Source: Pseudonocardiaceae bacterium
Lineage (GTDB): Bacteria; Actinomycetota; Actinomycetes; Mycobacteriales; Pseudonocardiaceae
DNA: 17,729 bases
Direction of reading: 5' to 3'
Assembly: GCA_025937115.1 (NCBI GenBank)
Contig: JAICSB010000019.1
Location: 1-17,729 of the forward strand
The notes beneath the pieces are model-generated. The model had not been told where the DNA came from, made no database searches, and saw only the letters and a list, made by a program, of their open reading frames with translations. The position numbers and the translations under genes were made by a program. Positions within the stretch are counted from its first letter, which is position 1. Every line of letters starts with the position of its first letter. Positions 8,279-15,292 of the stretch are shown one piece after another.

Positions 8279-8764
8279 ATGACGGCACCAGCACGGTTGA
8301 GTGGTTCCCCCGCGGCACACAGTGTCACGGGCGTGCCCAGCGGCGCCAGGCCGGTCCGGCGGCTGCGCGCGCTCACGACACCTCCAGCGCCCGTCCCGCC
8401 GCTAGCTCCTACGGTAGGAAACCGCCAGGTGCGATGCGTGGCGCATCGGCAGGTGCTGGTCCCGACGCAACGCGGGATGGCGCCGACGCACCGATCTCGG
8501 TTGGCGAACGTAGTAGCTGCCGCAACCGTGACGGTGGCCATCGTGGGTGGCCTCGGTTGGATCGGCCAGGACGCAAGTGCTGGGGTTCCGGTGAAGACGG
8601 CGGTGACTCGCGTGGGCGGCGGCGAGACCCTCTGGGACGTGGCGCGGCGGGTGGCGCCACAGGCTGACCAGGGTGCGGTGGTGCACCGGATCCGGGAGCT
8701 GAATGGGATCGTGGGCTCCGCCATAGAGCCCGGACAGCCGTTGCAGGTGCCCGACGGACGCTGA
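8279..8764 (+). CDS. SOS-controlled membrane-anchored LysM protein (Rv2719c/ChiZ-like)
   Basis: 161 aa. A basic, proline-rich cytoplasmic N-terminus (1-73) is followed by one transmembrane segment (about 76-96, ANVVAAATVTVAIVGGLGWI) and an extracytoplasmic LysM domain (about 108-157: VGGGETLWDVARRV ... LNGIVGSAIEPGQPLQVP) that binds peptidoglycan. The architecture and place, divergent from lexA and upstream of nrdR, match M. tuberculosis Rv2719c (ChiZ), a damage-induced cell-wall protein reported to delay division. A similar checkpoint role is inferred. The ATG at 8279 has AGGAG at 8269-8273 with 5-nt spacing. A perfect SOS box lies immediately upstream. Confidence 0.9.
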   Translation: MTAPARLSGSPAAHSVTGVPSGARPVRRLRALTTPPAPVPPLAPTVGNRQVRCVAHRQVLVPTQRGMAPTHRSRLANVVAAATVTVAIVGGLGWIGQDASAGVPVKTAVTRVGGGETLWDVARRVAPQADQGAVVHRIRELNGIVGSAIEPGQPLQVPDGR

Positions 8765-8813
8765 CGGGGATGCGCGAAGCGGGCCCACGCGTGGCGGTTC
8801 GACATTTGCGACC

Positions 8814-8831
8814 ACCACAACATATGGTAGT
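8814..8831 (+). promoter_or_regulatory. Possible NrdR box upstream of nrdR-nrdJ
   Basis: ACCACAACATATGGTAGT is an imperfect palindrome resembling the NrdR-box consensus (acaCwAtATaTwGtgt), matching most of its central positions. A second imperfect palindrome, GTACA-N8-TGTAC, lies at 8850-8867. The centre-to-centre distance of about 36 bp is not the usual three helical turns, so the pairing is uncertain. Autoregulation of nrdR-nrdJ is expected from family knowledge. Confidence 0.4.
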
Positions 8832-8899
8832 TACACCGATGTTGTTCACGTACAGGTTGGGTTGTACGCATCGCCGTGACGCGGAAGGGGTGAGGAGGT

Positions 8900-9439
8900 A
8901 TGCACTGTCCGTTCTGCCGGCACGGCGACTCGCGTGTCATCGACTCGCGCGAAGTAGAAGATGGCCAGGCGATTCGCCGGCGCCGCTCGTGCCCGGCATG
9001 CGGCCGACGGTTCACGACGGTGGAGGAGTTGGTGCTGGCCGTGGTGAAACGCTCAGGTGCCACCGAGCCGTTCAGCCGCGACAAGATCGTCCGTGGGGTA
9101 CGCCGGGCCTGCCAGGGGCGCCCGGTGGATCAGGGTGCGCTACAGCAGTTGGCGCACCGGGTCGAAGAGGCGATCCGGTCCTTGGGCAGCGCCGAGGTGC
9201 CCAGCCAGGAGGTCGGGTTGGCCATCCTCGGCCCGCTGCGGGAGCTCGACGAGGTGGCCTACCTACGTTTCGCGAGCGTCTACCGATCGTTCTCGTCGAT
9301 CGAGGACTTCGAGAAGGAGATCCGTAGCCTGCGTGACCTCCCACGCCACGACCGCACGACGAAGATTCCGACCGCTCCGGACGGGGAGAGACCCGACGCC
9401 GGGAGTATGCACACCGCGACCGAGAGGGATGAGGGATGA
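8900..9439 (+). CDS. nrdR: Ribonucleotide reductase repressor NrdR
   Basis: Global repressor of ribonucleotide reductase genes that senses ATP/dATP. 179 aa. The N-terminal zinc ribbon has C3/C6 (MHCPFC) and C31/C34 (SCPAC), followed by RRFTTVEE. An ATP-cone domain spans about 47-140 ([16 protein letters not shown] ... [11 protein letters not shown]). The tail after residue 145 is about 30 residues, polar and not conserved, making it somewhat longer than the usual ~150-160 aa. The ATG at 8900 is fixed by the MHCPFC start; GGAAGGGG at 8883-8890 is the better-spaced ribosome site, as the adjacent GAGGAGG is only one base from the ATG. It overlaps nrdJ by four bases (ATGA at 9436-9439), implying translational coupling. 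Confidence 0.97.
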   Translation: MHCPFCRHGDSRVIDSREVEDGQAIRRRRSCPACGRRFTTVEELVLAVVKRSGATEPFSRDKIVRGVRRACQGRPVDQGALQQLAHRVEEAIRSLGSAEVPSQEVGLAILGPLRELDEVAYLRFASVYRSFSSIEDFEKEIRSLRDLPRHDRTTKIPTAPDGERPDAGSMHTATERDEG

Positions 9440-12400
9440 CCGAGACCGTCGGGACTCAGGCTGGCAACGGGGCGGGAACCGCTGGAGCTTCGCCCGCCGC
9501 GCGGTCCAAGCGCGGGCTGCGGATAGAGCGGGTCTACACCACCGAGGCGCGCCATCCCTACGACGAGGTGACATGGCAGCGCCGGGATGTCGTGATGACG
9601 AACTGGCGGGACGGCACGGTCAACTTCGAACAGCGCGGTGTCGAGTTCCCCGACTCGTGGTCGGTTAACGCAGTCAACATCGTGACCAGCAAATACTTTC
9701 GCGGCGCAGTGGGTAGCGAGCAGCGCGAGTCGAGCTTGCGCCAGCTGATCGACCGGGTTGTGACGACCTACACCGCAGCCGGTGCCGAGCACGGATACTT
9801 CGCCACCGACACCGACAAGGAGATCTTCTCCCAGGAGCTGACCTGGATGCTGCTGCACCAGGTATTCAGTTTCAATTCTCCGGTCTGGTTCAACGTCGGG
9901 ACCGCATCGCCGCAACAAGTATCTGCGTGCCAACCCTATGAGGCACTGGTGAGCACTCCCGCCGGGATGATCCCCATCGGCCGGCTCGTCGAGCAGGACG
10001 CGGTCGGCACCAAGGTCTACGACGCTTATGGCATCACGCAAATCGTGGCGACCAAGGCCAACGGGGTCAAGCACGTGCTGCGCATCCACACCAAGGCCGG
10101 GCACGCGTTGGACGTCACGGCAGACCATCTCGTCTGGCGCTCCAGCGGTGAAGGCACTGGGAAATTCGTATCGGCTGGTGAACTTCGCGTGGGTGACCAG
10201 TTGGAGTGGCACCGCCGCCCTGCGTTCGGGGAACAGGAGATCGATTCACGAGCGGTGGCCGAGGCGGCGCTTGCGGGCTGGCTGCAGGCGGACGGTTTCG
10301 TCGGGCAGTACACCGGCACCAACCGATCGCTGACGATCGAGGCGATGACCGTCACCGAAGCGGAGCTGGCATGGGTCACTCGATCTTTGAACATGGTATT
10401 CCCTGATGTGCACAGCCACGAGCGGCGCGTGACGACGCAGGACATTTCCTTAGACTGCCGGCGTACCCGCCTCTACGGTAAGGCGCTCGCCGAGTTCGTC
10501 GACGCCTGGGGACTTCGCGTGCGTCGTACGGAGATGCGAGTACCCGAGCAGCTATTCACTGCACCACTGCCAGTGGTGGCGGCATACCTTCGCAGCTTGT
10601 TCCAGGCCGAGGGCTATGTCTCCGCGCGAAAGCACTCGACGCTGGTGGCTTTCGACATGATCTGCGAAGGGCTGATCCGGGATGTGCAGGCATTGCTCGC
10701 GCGATTCGGCATCTTCGCACGGGTGAGCCGCAAAGCCGAGAAGCGTTCCGATAGGCACGATATGTGGTGTATCCGGATCCAGAATGCCGGAGACCGTCGT
10801 ATATTCGCCGACGAGATCGGCTTCATTGACCCGGTGAAGGCGGCCAAACTGGAGGCATCGTTTGAGCTGCCGGGTCTGCCGGCTCGAGACGTCAAGCGTC
10901 TCGAGATCGCTCGAATTGAACCTCGCGGCCCGATGGAGGTCTATGATATCCAGACCGAATCCGGGGAGTACCTGTCAAACAGCCTTCGCGTACATAACTG
11001 TTTCATCCTCTCGGTCGACGACGAGATGGAATCAATCCTCAACTGGTATCGAGAAGAAGGGCTTATCTTCAAGGGCGGTTCTGGTGCTGGCCTGAATCTT
11101 TCCCGTATCCGCTCGTCTAAGGAACTGCTGTCCTCTGGCGGGACGGCATCCGGCCCGGTGAGCTTCATGCGCGGCGCGGACGCCTCGGCGGGTACCATCA
11201 AATCAGGAGGTGCGACCCGTCGCGCCGCCAAAATGGTGGTGCTCGACGTCGACCATCCAGACATCGCCGAATTCGTCCAGACCAAGGCATCTGAGGAACG
11301 CAAGATCAGGGTGCTCCGGGACGCCGGATTCGATATGGACCTCGGTGGCAAGGACATCACGTCGGTCCAATACCAGAACGCCAATAACTCGGTTCGAGTA
11401 TCGGACGAGTTCATGCGCGCCGTGGAAGCCGGTGGCGAGTTCGCACTGCGCGCTCGGACAACCGGCGAGGTCATCGAGAAGGTGCAGGCCAGGGAGCTCT
11501 TCCGGCATATCACCACGGCTGCATGGGAATGTGCTGACCCTGGTCTGCAGTACGACGACACGATCAATGATTGGCACACCTGCCCGGAGTCCGGACGCAT
11601 CACCGCATCCAATCCGTGCAGTGAGTACCTGCACCTGGACAACTCCAGTTGCAATCTCGCATCGATTAATCTGATGAAGTTCCTCCGCGAGGACCTCACG
11701 TTCGACGCCGAATTGTTCGCGAAGACGGTAGAGCTAGTCATCACGGCGATGGACATCTCGATTTGCTTCGCGGACTTCCCGACGGCGGCCATCGGCGAAA
11801 CCACCAGGTCATTCCGGCAGCTCGGCATCGGATACGCCAATCTCGGAGCGTTGTTGATGGCCACCGGTCACGCCTATGACTCGGGCGGTGGACGCGCGCT
11901 GGCCGCGGCGATCACCTCGCTGATGACCGCTGCTGCGTACAAGCGCTCAGCGGAACTCGCCGGGGTCGTCGGACCGTATGACGGATATGCTCGCAACGCC
12001 GAAGCGCACCAGCGGGTCATGCGCAAGCACGCGGCGGCTAACGACCTGGTGCGCACCTACGATCACAATGACCGTGCTGTGCACAAGGCCGCCACCAGGG
12101 CGTGGCAGGATGGCATCCGACTCGGCGAGAGCAATGGATGGCGCAACGCTCAGGCTAGTGTATTAGCACCGACTGGAACTATAGGTTTCATGATGGACTG
12201 CGATACGACTGGTATCGAGCCGGACTTCTCATTGGTGAAATTCAAGAAGCTGGTCGGTGGCGGATCCATGCAGATCGTCAACCAGACGGTACCCAAAGCA
12301 CTCGCAGCGTTGGGCTATCAGCCGGAACAGAGCGAGGCGATCATCGAGTACATCTCCGAGCATGGCCATGTGATCGATGCCCCTGGGCTGCGTCCCGAAC

Positions 12401-13341
12401 ATTACGAGGTCTTCGATTGCGCGATGGGGGAGCGGGCCATTCCCCCGATGGGCCACGTGCGGATGATGGCCGCGACCCAACCGTTCATTTCCGGGGCAAT
12501 CAGCAAGACTGTCAACATGCCCGAGACGGCTACCGTCGCCGATGTCGAAGAGATCTACCTGCAATCGTGGAAAATGGGAATCAAAGCGCTGGCAATTTAC
12601 CGGGATAACTGCAAGGTGGGTCAACCGCTGTCCACCGGCAAGACCGCGGCCACAGGGGTGGACAAGGTGCTCGCCGCAGTGAGGCCGGTGCGCAAGCGGC
12701 TACCTAAAAAACGGCCAAGTGAGACTGTTTCTTTCACCGTTGGTGGCGCTGAGGGCTACTTGACCGCGGGGTCTTACCCGGACGGCGGCCTTGGCGAAAT
12801 CTTTGTAAAAATGTCCAAGCAGGGTTCCACGCTAGCTGGTGTGATGGATGCCTTCTCGATCGCAATCTCGATTGCGTTGCAATACGGCGTACCGCTGGAG
12901 ACCTACGTCTCGAAATTCGTGAACATGCGTTTCGAGCCGGCAGGGATGACCGATGATCCGGACGTTCGGATGGCGTCGAGCGTGGTGGACTATCTGTTTC
13001 GTCGGGTTGCACTGGATCAGCTGCCCAAGGACAAGAGGGATCAACTGGGCATCCTGACCGCCGAAGAGCGCACGGCGCAGGTGGCCATGGACTACGGCGT
13101 CGACGAAAGTAGCGGGACCGACGTCGAGTCCCTACGCAGCTCGGTGGACTCGAGCCACCCCGCTGTGTTGGCAGCGGGCCGTCCGGCCCCGATATACGTT
13201 GGCAGCTCCACCGAGCTGCTCGAGCTGCAACTGGGGAAGGCCGCTGACGCGCCGCTGTGCCTGACCTGCGGGACCAAGATGCGTCCTGCCGGATCCTGCT
13301 ACGTCTGCGAGGGCTGTGGCTCGACCAGCGGCTGCAGCTGA
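9436..13341 (+). CDS. nrdJ: Class II (adenosylcobalamin-dependent) ribonucleotide reductase NrdJ, with intein
   Basis: Reduces ribonucleotides to deoxyribonucleotides using a B12-generated thiyl radical, independent of oxygen. The 1301-codon precursor contains a 357-residue intein (residues 165-521); the spliced enzyme would be 944 aa, normal for actinobacterial NrdJ. The active-site motif NPCSE is at precursor residues 726-730, with the radical cysteine C728. The redox pair is C522 ([12 protein letters not shown], the residue after the intein) and C739 (DNSSCNL). The C728-C739 spacing of 11 equals that of the T. maritima enzyme (C322/C333) as I recall it. The C-terminus (about 1275-1300) holds CLTCGTKMR...[14 protein letters not shown], the swinging cysteine/zinc-ribbon tail. 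It overlaps nrdR by ATGA. Activity depends on protein splicing. Confidence 0.97.
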   Translation: MTETVGTQAGNGAGTAGASPAARSKRGLRIERVYTTEARHPYDEVTWQRRDVVMTNWRDGTVNFEQRGVEFPDSWSVNAVNIVTSKYFRGAVGSEQRESSLRQLIDRVVTTYTAAGAEHGYFATDTDKEIFSQELTWMLLHQVFSFNSPVWFNVGTASPQQVSACQPYEALVSTPAGMIPIGRLVEQDAVGTKVYDAYGITQIVATKANGVKHVLRIHTKAGHALDVTADHLVWRSSGEGTGKFVSAGELRVGDQLEWHRRPAFGEQEIDSRAVAEAALAGWLQADGFVGQYTGTNRSLTIEAMTVTEAELAWVTRSLNMVFPDVHSHERRVTTQDISLDCRRTRLYGKALAEFVDAWGLRVRRTEMRVPEQLFTAPLPVVAAYLRSLFQAEGYVSARKHSTLVAFDMICEGLIRDVQALLARFGIFARVSRKAEKRSDRHDMWCIRIQNAGDRRIFADEIGFIDPVKAAKLEASFELPGLPARDVKRLEIARIEPRGPMEVYDIQTESGEYLSNSLRVHNCFILSVDDEMESILNWYREEGLIFKGGSGAGLNLSRIRSSKELLSSGGTASGPVSFMRGADASAGTIKSGGATRRAAKMVVLDVDHPDIAEFVQTKASEERKIRVLRDAGFDMDLGGKDITSVQYQNANNSVRVSDEFMRAVEAGGEFALRARTTGEVIEKVQARELFRHITTAAWECADPGLQYDDTINDWHTCPESGRITASNPCSEYLHLDNSSCNLASINLMKFLREDLTFDAELFAKTVELVITAMDISICFADFPTAAIGETTRSFRQLGIGYANLGALLMATGHAYDSGGGRALAAAITSLMTAAAYKRSAELAGVVGPYDGYARNAEAHQRVMRKHAAANDLVRTYDHNDRAVHKAATRAWQDGIRLGESNGWRNAQASVLAPTGTIGFMMDCDTTGIEPDFSLVKFKKLVGGGSMQIVNQTVPKALAALGYQPEQSEAIIEYISEHGHVIDAPGLRPEHYEVFDCAMGERAIPPMGHVRMMAATQPFISGAISKTVNMPETATVADVEEIYLQSWKMGIKALAIYRDNCKVGQPLSTGKTAATGVDKVLAAVRPVRKRLPKKRPSETVSFTVGGAEGYLTAGSYPDGGLGEIFVKMSKQGSTLAGVMDAFSIAISIALQYGVPLETYVSKFVNMRFEPAGMTDDPDVRMASSVVDYLFRRVALDQLPKDKRDQLGILTAEERTAQVAMDYGVDESSGTDVESLRSSVDSSHPAVLAAGRPAPIYVGSSTELLELQLGKAADAPLCLTCGTKMRPAGSCYVCEGCGSTSGCS
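9928..10998 (+). mobile_element. LAGLIDADG intein within nrdJ
   Basis: In-frame 357-codon intein. It starts with Cys (block [21 protein letters not shown]) and ends with the canonical VHN followed by a Cys +1 residue, so a class 1 mechanism is expected. Block B is [13 protein letters not shown] (TxxH-like TADH). Block F/G is [22 protein letters not shown] (read in two parts). A homing endonuclease domain is present with two LAGLIDADG-type helices: [12 protein letters not shown] at about residues 280-289 and [15 protein letters not shown] at about 382-396, keeping the acidic residues Asp and Glu. Splicing restores SACFIL, placing the junction exactly at the first redox cysteine. The endonuclease looks intact, so the intein may still be mobile. 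Confidence 0.95.
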
Positions 13342-13352
13342 AAATGAGCCGA

Positions 13353-13369
13353 GTTGCGTTTGATGCAAC
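13353..13369 (+). repeat. Direct repeat copy 1: candidate recombination core site or operator
   Basis: GTTGCGTTTGATGCAAC lies 12 nt after the nrdJ stop. It is a 5-bp inverted repeat (GTTGC/GCAAC) around a 7-bp centre, GTTTGAT. A second copy with one mismatch is at 13841-13857, directly in front of the recombinase gene. Inverted arms around a 6-8 bp centre are the usual layout of tyrosine-recombinase crossover sites; an operator for the HTH protein is the alternative. Confidence 0.7.
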
Positions 13370-13404
13370 ATTGGGCAGGGTCTGATCATTCGGATCGTGA
13401 CGTG

Positions 13405-13443
13405 CCGAGGGAGAGTCGGCGAGAGTCAGTCGGCTCTCCTCGG
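13405..13443 (+). terminator. Hairpin after nrdJ
   Basis: CCGAGGGAGAG at 13405-13415 pairs with CTCTCCTCGG at 13434-13443, a 10-bp stem with one bulged G and an 18-nt loop. There is no U-tract. Its place, 64 nt after the nrdJ stop and before the next small gene, suits transcription termination of nrdR-nrdJ, but function is inferred. Confidence 0.45.
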
Positions 13444-13503
13444 CTGAGGTCTACAAGGGCCATGTATGTCGCGTGGTCAGAGAGGGAGGGGAGGTGAGAG
13501 GAA

Positions 13504-13662
13504 GTGGCCAAGAACACTGGTAAGGGCTACCGCGAGGGTGCCGTCAGGGATCGTTCGCAGGTCCAGACGCCGAATGGCGATTGGACCAAGCGCAACACCG
13601 AGACCGGGCAGTTCATGCAGGGTAGCGACAAGCCGTTTAAGGGTGTTCGCAAGGAACGCTGA
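13504..13662 (+). CDS. Small basic conserved actinobacterial protein, 52 aa, unknown function
   Basis: GTG at 13504 opens a 52-codon frame. Residues begin MAKNTGKGYREGAVRDRSQV, then QTPNGDWTKRNTETGQFM, and end KPFKGVRKER. I recognise it as a widespread small, hydrophilic, lysine/arginine-rich actinobacterial protein with the pattern KNTGKGxRxGAVxDRSQ...NWTKRxTxTGxFM...PFKGVRKE. No function is known to me. Nucleic-acid or ribosome binding is only a guess from its charge. GGAGG at 13490-13494 gives a 9-nt spacing to the GTG. A powerful hairpin terminator follows 16 nt after the stop, so it is a monocistronic gene. It sits exactly between the two 17-bp direct repeats. Confidence 0.85.
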   Translation: MAKNTGKGYREGAVRDRSQVQTPNGDWTKRNTETGQFMQGSDKPFKGVRKER

Positions 13663-13678
13663 CCTACGGTGAGTGATG

Positions 13679-13719
13679 GTCCGGGGACGGGGGTGTTGTT
13701 GCCACCCCCGTCCCCGGAC
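13679..13719 (+). terminator. Strong 17-bp hairpin terminator of the 52-aa gene
   Basis: GTCCGGGGACGGGGGTG at 13679-13695 pairs perfectly with 13703-13719 across a 7-nt loop (TTGTTGC). The very GC-rich stem begins 16 nt after the stop. It has no clear U-run (CTTGCACTG follows), a form common in actinobacteria. It would also insulate the recombinase module from upstream transcription. Confidence 0.8.
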
Positions 13720-13840
13720 TTGCACTGTAGGGGTGGGCTCTCTGGCATGCAGCATCGTCAGTGGAAAGGCCGCGTTGACCTCGGAAGTTGCTGGCCAGCG
13801 ACACCCGTTCGAGTCACGCAGCTTGCCGTAACTTAACGAT

Positions 13841-13857
13841 GTTGTGTTTGATGCAAC
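13841..13857 (+). repeat. Direct repeat copy 2, adjacent to the recombinase start
   Basis: GTTGTGTTTGATGCAAC differs from copy 1 (13353-13369) only at the fifth base; the 7-bp centre GTTTGAT is identical. It ends 3 nt before the GTG of the tyrosine recombinase gene. Short similarity continues outside the core (CGA before, TG after). The position would suit a recombination site at the edge of the module, or an operator in the module's promoter. Confidence 0.7.
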
Positions 13858-13860
13858 GCT

Positions 13861-14970
13861 GTGAGTCGTGTTGTTGATCTTCCGGGAGCGGCGCATCTGG
13901 TGCTGGCCAGCGGCGTGGTGCACCTTGATCCGGCGTCGGCAGTGTTCGAGGCGATGCTGGAGGGCTGGGCGACCCAGCAGCGTGCCCGGTTCCTCAAGGG
14001 GGTCAGCACGATCAAGCCGCGGCTGGACCTGATCCGCAGGTTCTCTCGGTTCAGCAACCAGTACCCGTGGCAGTGGGAACCGGCCGAGGTCGAGGCGTTC
14101 ATCGTGTCGCTGTCGGTCGCGCCGTCGACGGCGCGCAACTACCAGAACGCGATCCGGATGTTCTGCGAGTTCGTCACCGACGCCCGCTACGGCTGGCCGG
14201 CGAAGTGCCTGGAGTTGTTCGGCTGCGCGCCGCAGCAGATCCTGCACGAGTGGAACACGATCAGCCATGTCGCCGAGTACGAGGGCGACCCCGCGCGGCG
14301 GCCGCTGATCTACGACGAGGTGCAGGCGCTGTTCGACGCGGCCGACGGCCGGGTGGAAGAAATCCAGTCCCGGCACCGCAAGGGCGCGCTGACCGCGATG
14401 CGGGACTCGGCGATGCTGAAGACCGTGTACGCGTTCGGGCTTCGCCGCCAGGAGACGGTCGGCCTGGACGTGGCCGATTGGCGGCGCAACCCGAAAGTGC
14501 CGGCCTACGGCCGCTTCGGTGGGGTGTTCGTGCGCTGGGGCAAATCCTCCAACGGCAGCGCGCCTAAGCGGCGCACCGTGTTCACCGTCGCCGAGTTCGA
14601 CTGGATCGTGCCGGTGCTGGAGCACTACCTCGCCGAGGTCCGGCCACTGCTCGCACCGGCCCAGCATCCGGCGATGTGGGTCACCGAACGGTGCGGGCGC
14701 ATCTCGCGGCGTCGGCTCAACCGCACCTTCGGGCTCGTGCGGGATTTGGCCGGTCTGCCGGCCGAGCTCGACTTGCATGCGCTGCGGCACAGTTTTGTGA
14801 CCCACCTCGTGGAGTTCGATTATCCGCAGAAGTTCGTGCAAGACCAATGTGGACATTCGTGGGGCAGCACGACGGCGATCTACACAGGTGTGTCGGATGA
14901 GTACCGCAATCGGTTGGTGCAGCGGGCGTTGACCGACCGTCACGCGGATTTGTGGGAGGACCAGCCGTGA
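13861..14970 (+). CDS. Tyrosine-type site-specific recombinase/integrase
   Basis: 369 aa; performs DNA strand exchange through a 3'-phosphotyrosine. The N-terminal core-binding (SAM-like) domain spans about 25-110 (FLKGVSTIKPRLDLIRRFSRF ... STARNYQNAIRMFCEF). The catalytic domain spans about 145-350 with every expected residue: R195 in AFGLRRQETVGL, K228 in the beta-hairpin GKSSNG, H306 and R309 in LHALRH, H332 in CGHSWGS, and nucleophile Y341 in TAIYTGV. An active enzyme is expected. The start GTG at 13861 has no Shine-Dalgarno; AACGAT at 13835-13840 could be a -10, giving a very short leader. Another start within the next 30 codons cannot be excluded. It overlaps the HTH gene by GTGA (14967-14970). 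Confidence 0.93.
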   Translation: MSRVVDLPGAAHLVLASGVVHLDPASAVFEAMLEGWATQQRARFLKGVSTIKPRLDLIRRFSRFSNQYPWQWEPAEVEAFIVSLSVAPSTARNYQNAIRMFCEFVTDARYGWPAKCLELFGCAPQQILHEWNTISHVAEYEGDPARRPLIYDEVQALFDAADGRVEEIQSRHRKGALTAMRDSAMLKTVYAFGLRRQETVGLDVADWRRNPKVPAYGRFGGVFVRWGKSSNGSAPKRRTVFTVAEFDWIVPVLEHYLAEVRPLLAPAQHPAMWVTERCGRISRRRLNRTFGLVRDLAGLPAELDLHALRHSFVTHLVEFDYPQKFVQDQCGHSWGSTTAIYTGVSDEYRNRLVQRALTDRHADLWEDQP

Positions 14971-15290
14971 TCAAGAAGATGGGTTTCCAGTGGCACCTGC
15001 GGCTGCGGATGGCCGAGAAGGGCTACTTCCAAACCTCGGACCTGGTGCCGCTGCTGGCGGAGCGGGGCATCACGTTGTCGCGGGAGCAGGTGTTCCGCCT
15101 GGTCACCCAGCCGCCACAGCGGCTGTCGATGGACAGCCTCGCCGCACTGTGCGACATCCTCGACTGTCGGCCGAACGACCTGATCGAGATCCAGGTCGTC
15201 AACGAGAAGGTTCGCAAGACCGCCGGCGAGACCACGAGGCCGGCGCCAAAGGCGCGGCGGACCGTGATCCGGCGGCCGAAAGGCCTGTGA
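14967..15290 (+). CDS. Cro/C1-type helix-turn-helix protein of the recombinase module
   Basis: 107 aa. An XRE-like HTH occupies about residues 8-80: WHLRLRMAEKGYFQTSDLVPLLAERG, then SREQVFRLVTQ as probable recognition helix, and SMDSLAALCDILDCRPNDLIEI, the classic final helices of the Cro/C1 fold. A basic, proline-containing tail follows (about 83-107; KARRTVIRRPKGL). It starts at GTG 14967, overlapping the recombinase stop, with GGAGG upstream at about 14955-14959. Its role may be repression of the module, or it may act as an accessory DNA-binding subunit for recombination; the tight coupling on both sides favours a stoichiometric role. That is inference. Confidence 0.88.
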   Translation: MIKKMGFQWHLRLRMAEKGYFQTSDLVPLLAERGITLSREQVFRLVTQPPQRLSMDSLAALCDILDCRPNDLIEIQVVNEKVRKTAGETTRPAPKARRTVIRRPKGL

Positions 15291-15292
15291 CG

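Noticed and set aside
8765..8899. Cobalamin riboswitch upstream of the B12-dependent reductase
   Set aside because: The spacer is only 135 bp and no B12-box-like conserved core is visible; an NrdR-type palindrome is the better reading.
12163..12165. TTA leucine codon in nrdJ (another at 10450 in the intein) as a possible bldA-type control point
   Set aside because: TTA also occurs in miaB (910-912) and hflX (6986-6988), so it is not specially avoided here and gives no evidence for developmental control.
13807..13815. tRNA T-arm-like GTTCGAGTC, suggesting a tRNA 3' end as attachment site
   Set aside because: The bases on either side do not pair to form a T stem and no acceptor stem or anticodon arm is present.
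13353..13857. Integron-type attI/attC sites
   Set aside because: The repeats do not fit GTTRRRY/RYYYAAC (C or T at the second variable position, G in the inverse core), and the recombinase shows no obvious IntI-specific insertion. A general tyrosine-recombinase core or an operator is a better description.
13789..13912. 12-mer TGCTGGCCAGCG present at 13789-13800 and 13901-13912, containing the palindrome GCTGGCCAGC
   Set aside because: Could be operators for the HTH protein, but the second copy lies in recombinase codons with common GC-rich usage (Val-Leu-Ala-Ser), so chance is a fair explanation.
13477..14943. Long open frame of 488 codons on the minus strand across the recombinase gene
   Set aside because: It is antisense to a gene with all tyrosine-recombinase catalytic residues and overlapping starts and stops. 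Its translation is rich in His/Arg/Pro with no motif, typical of a high-GC shadow frame. It also covers the 52-aa gene and terminator.
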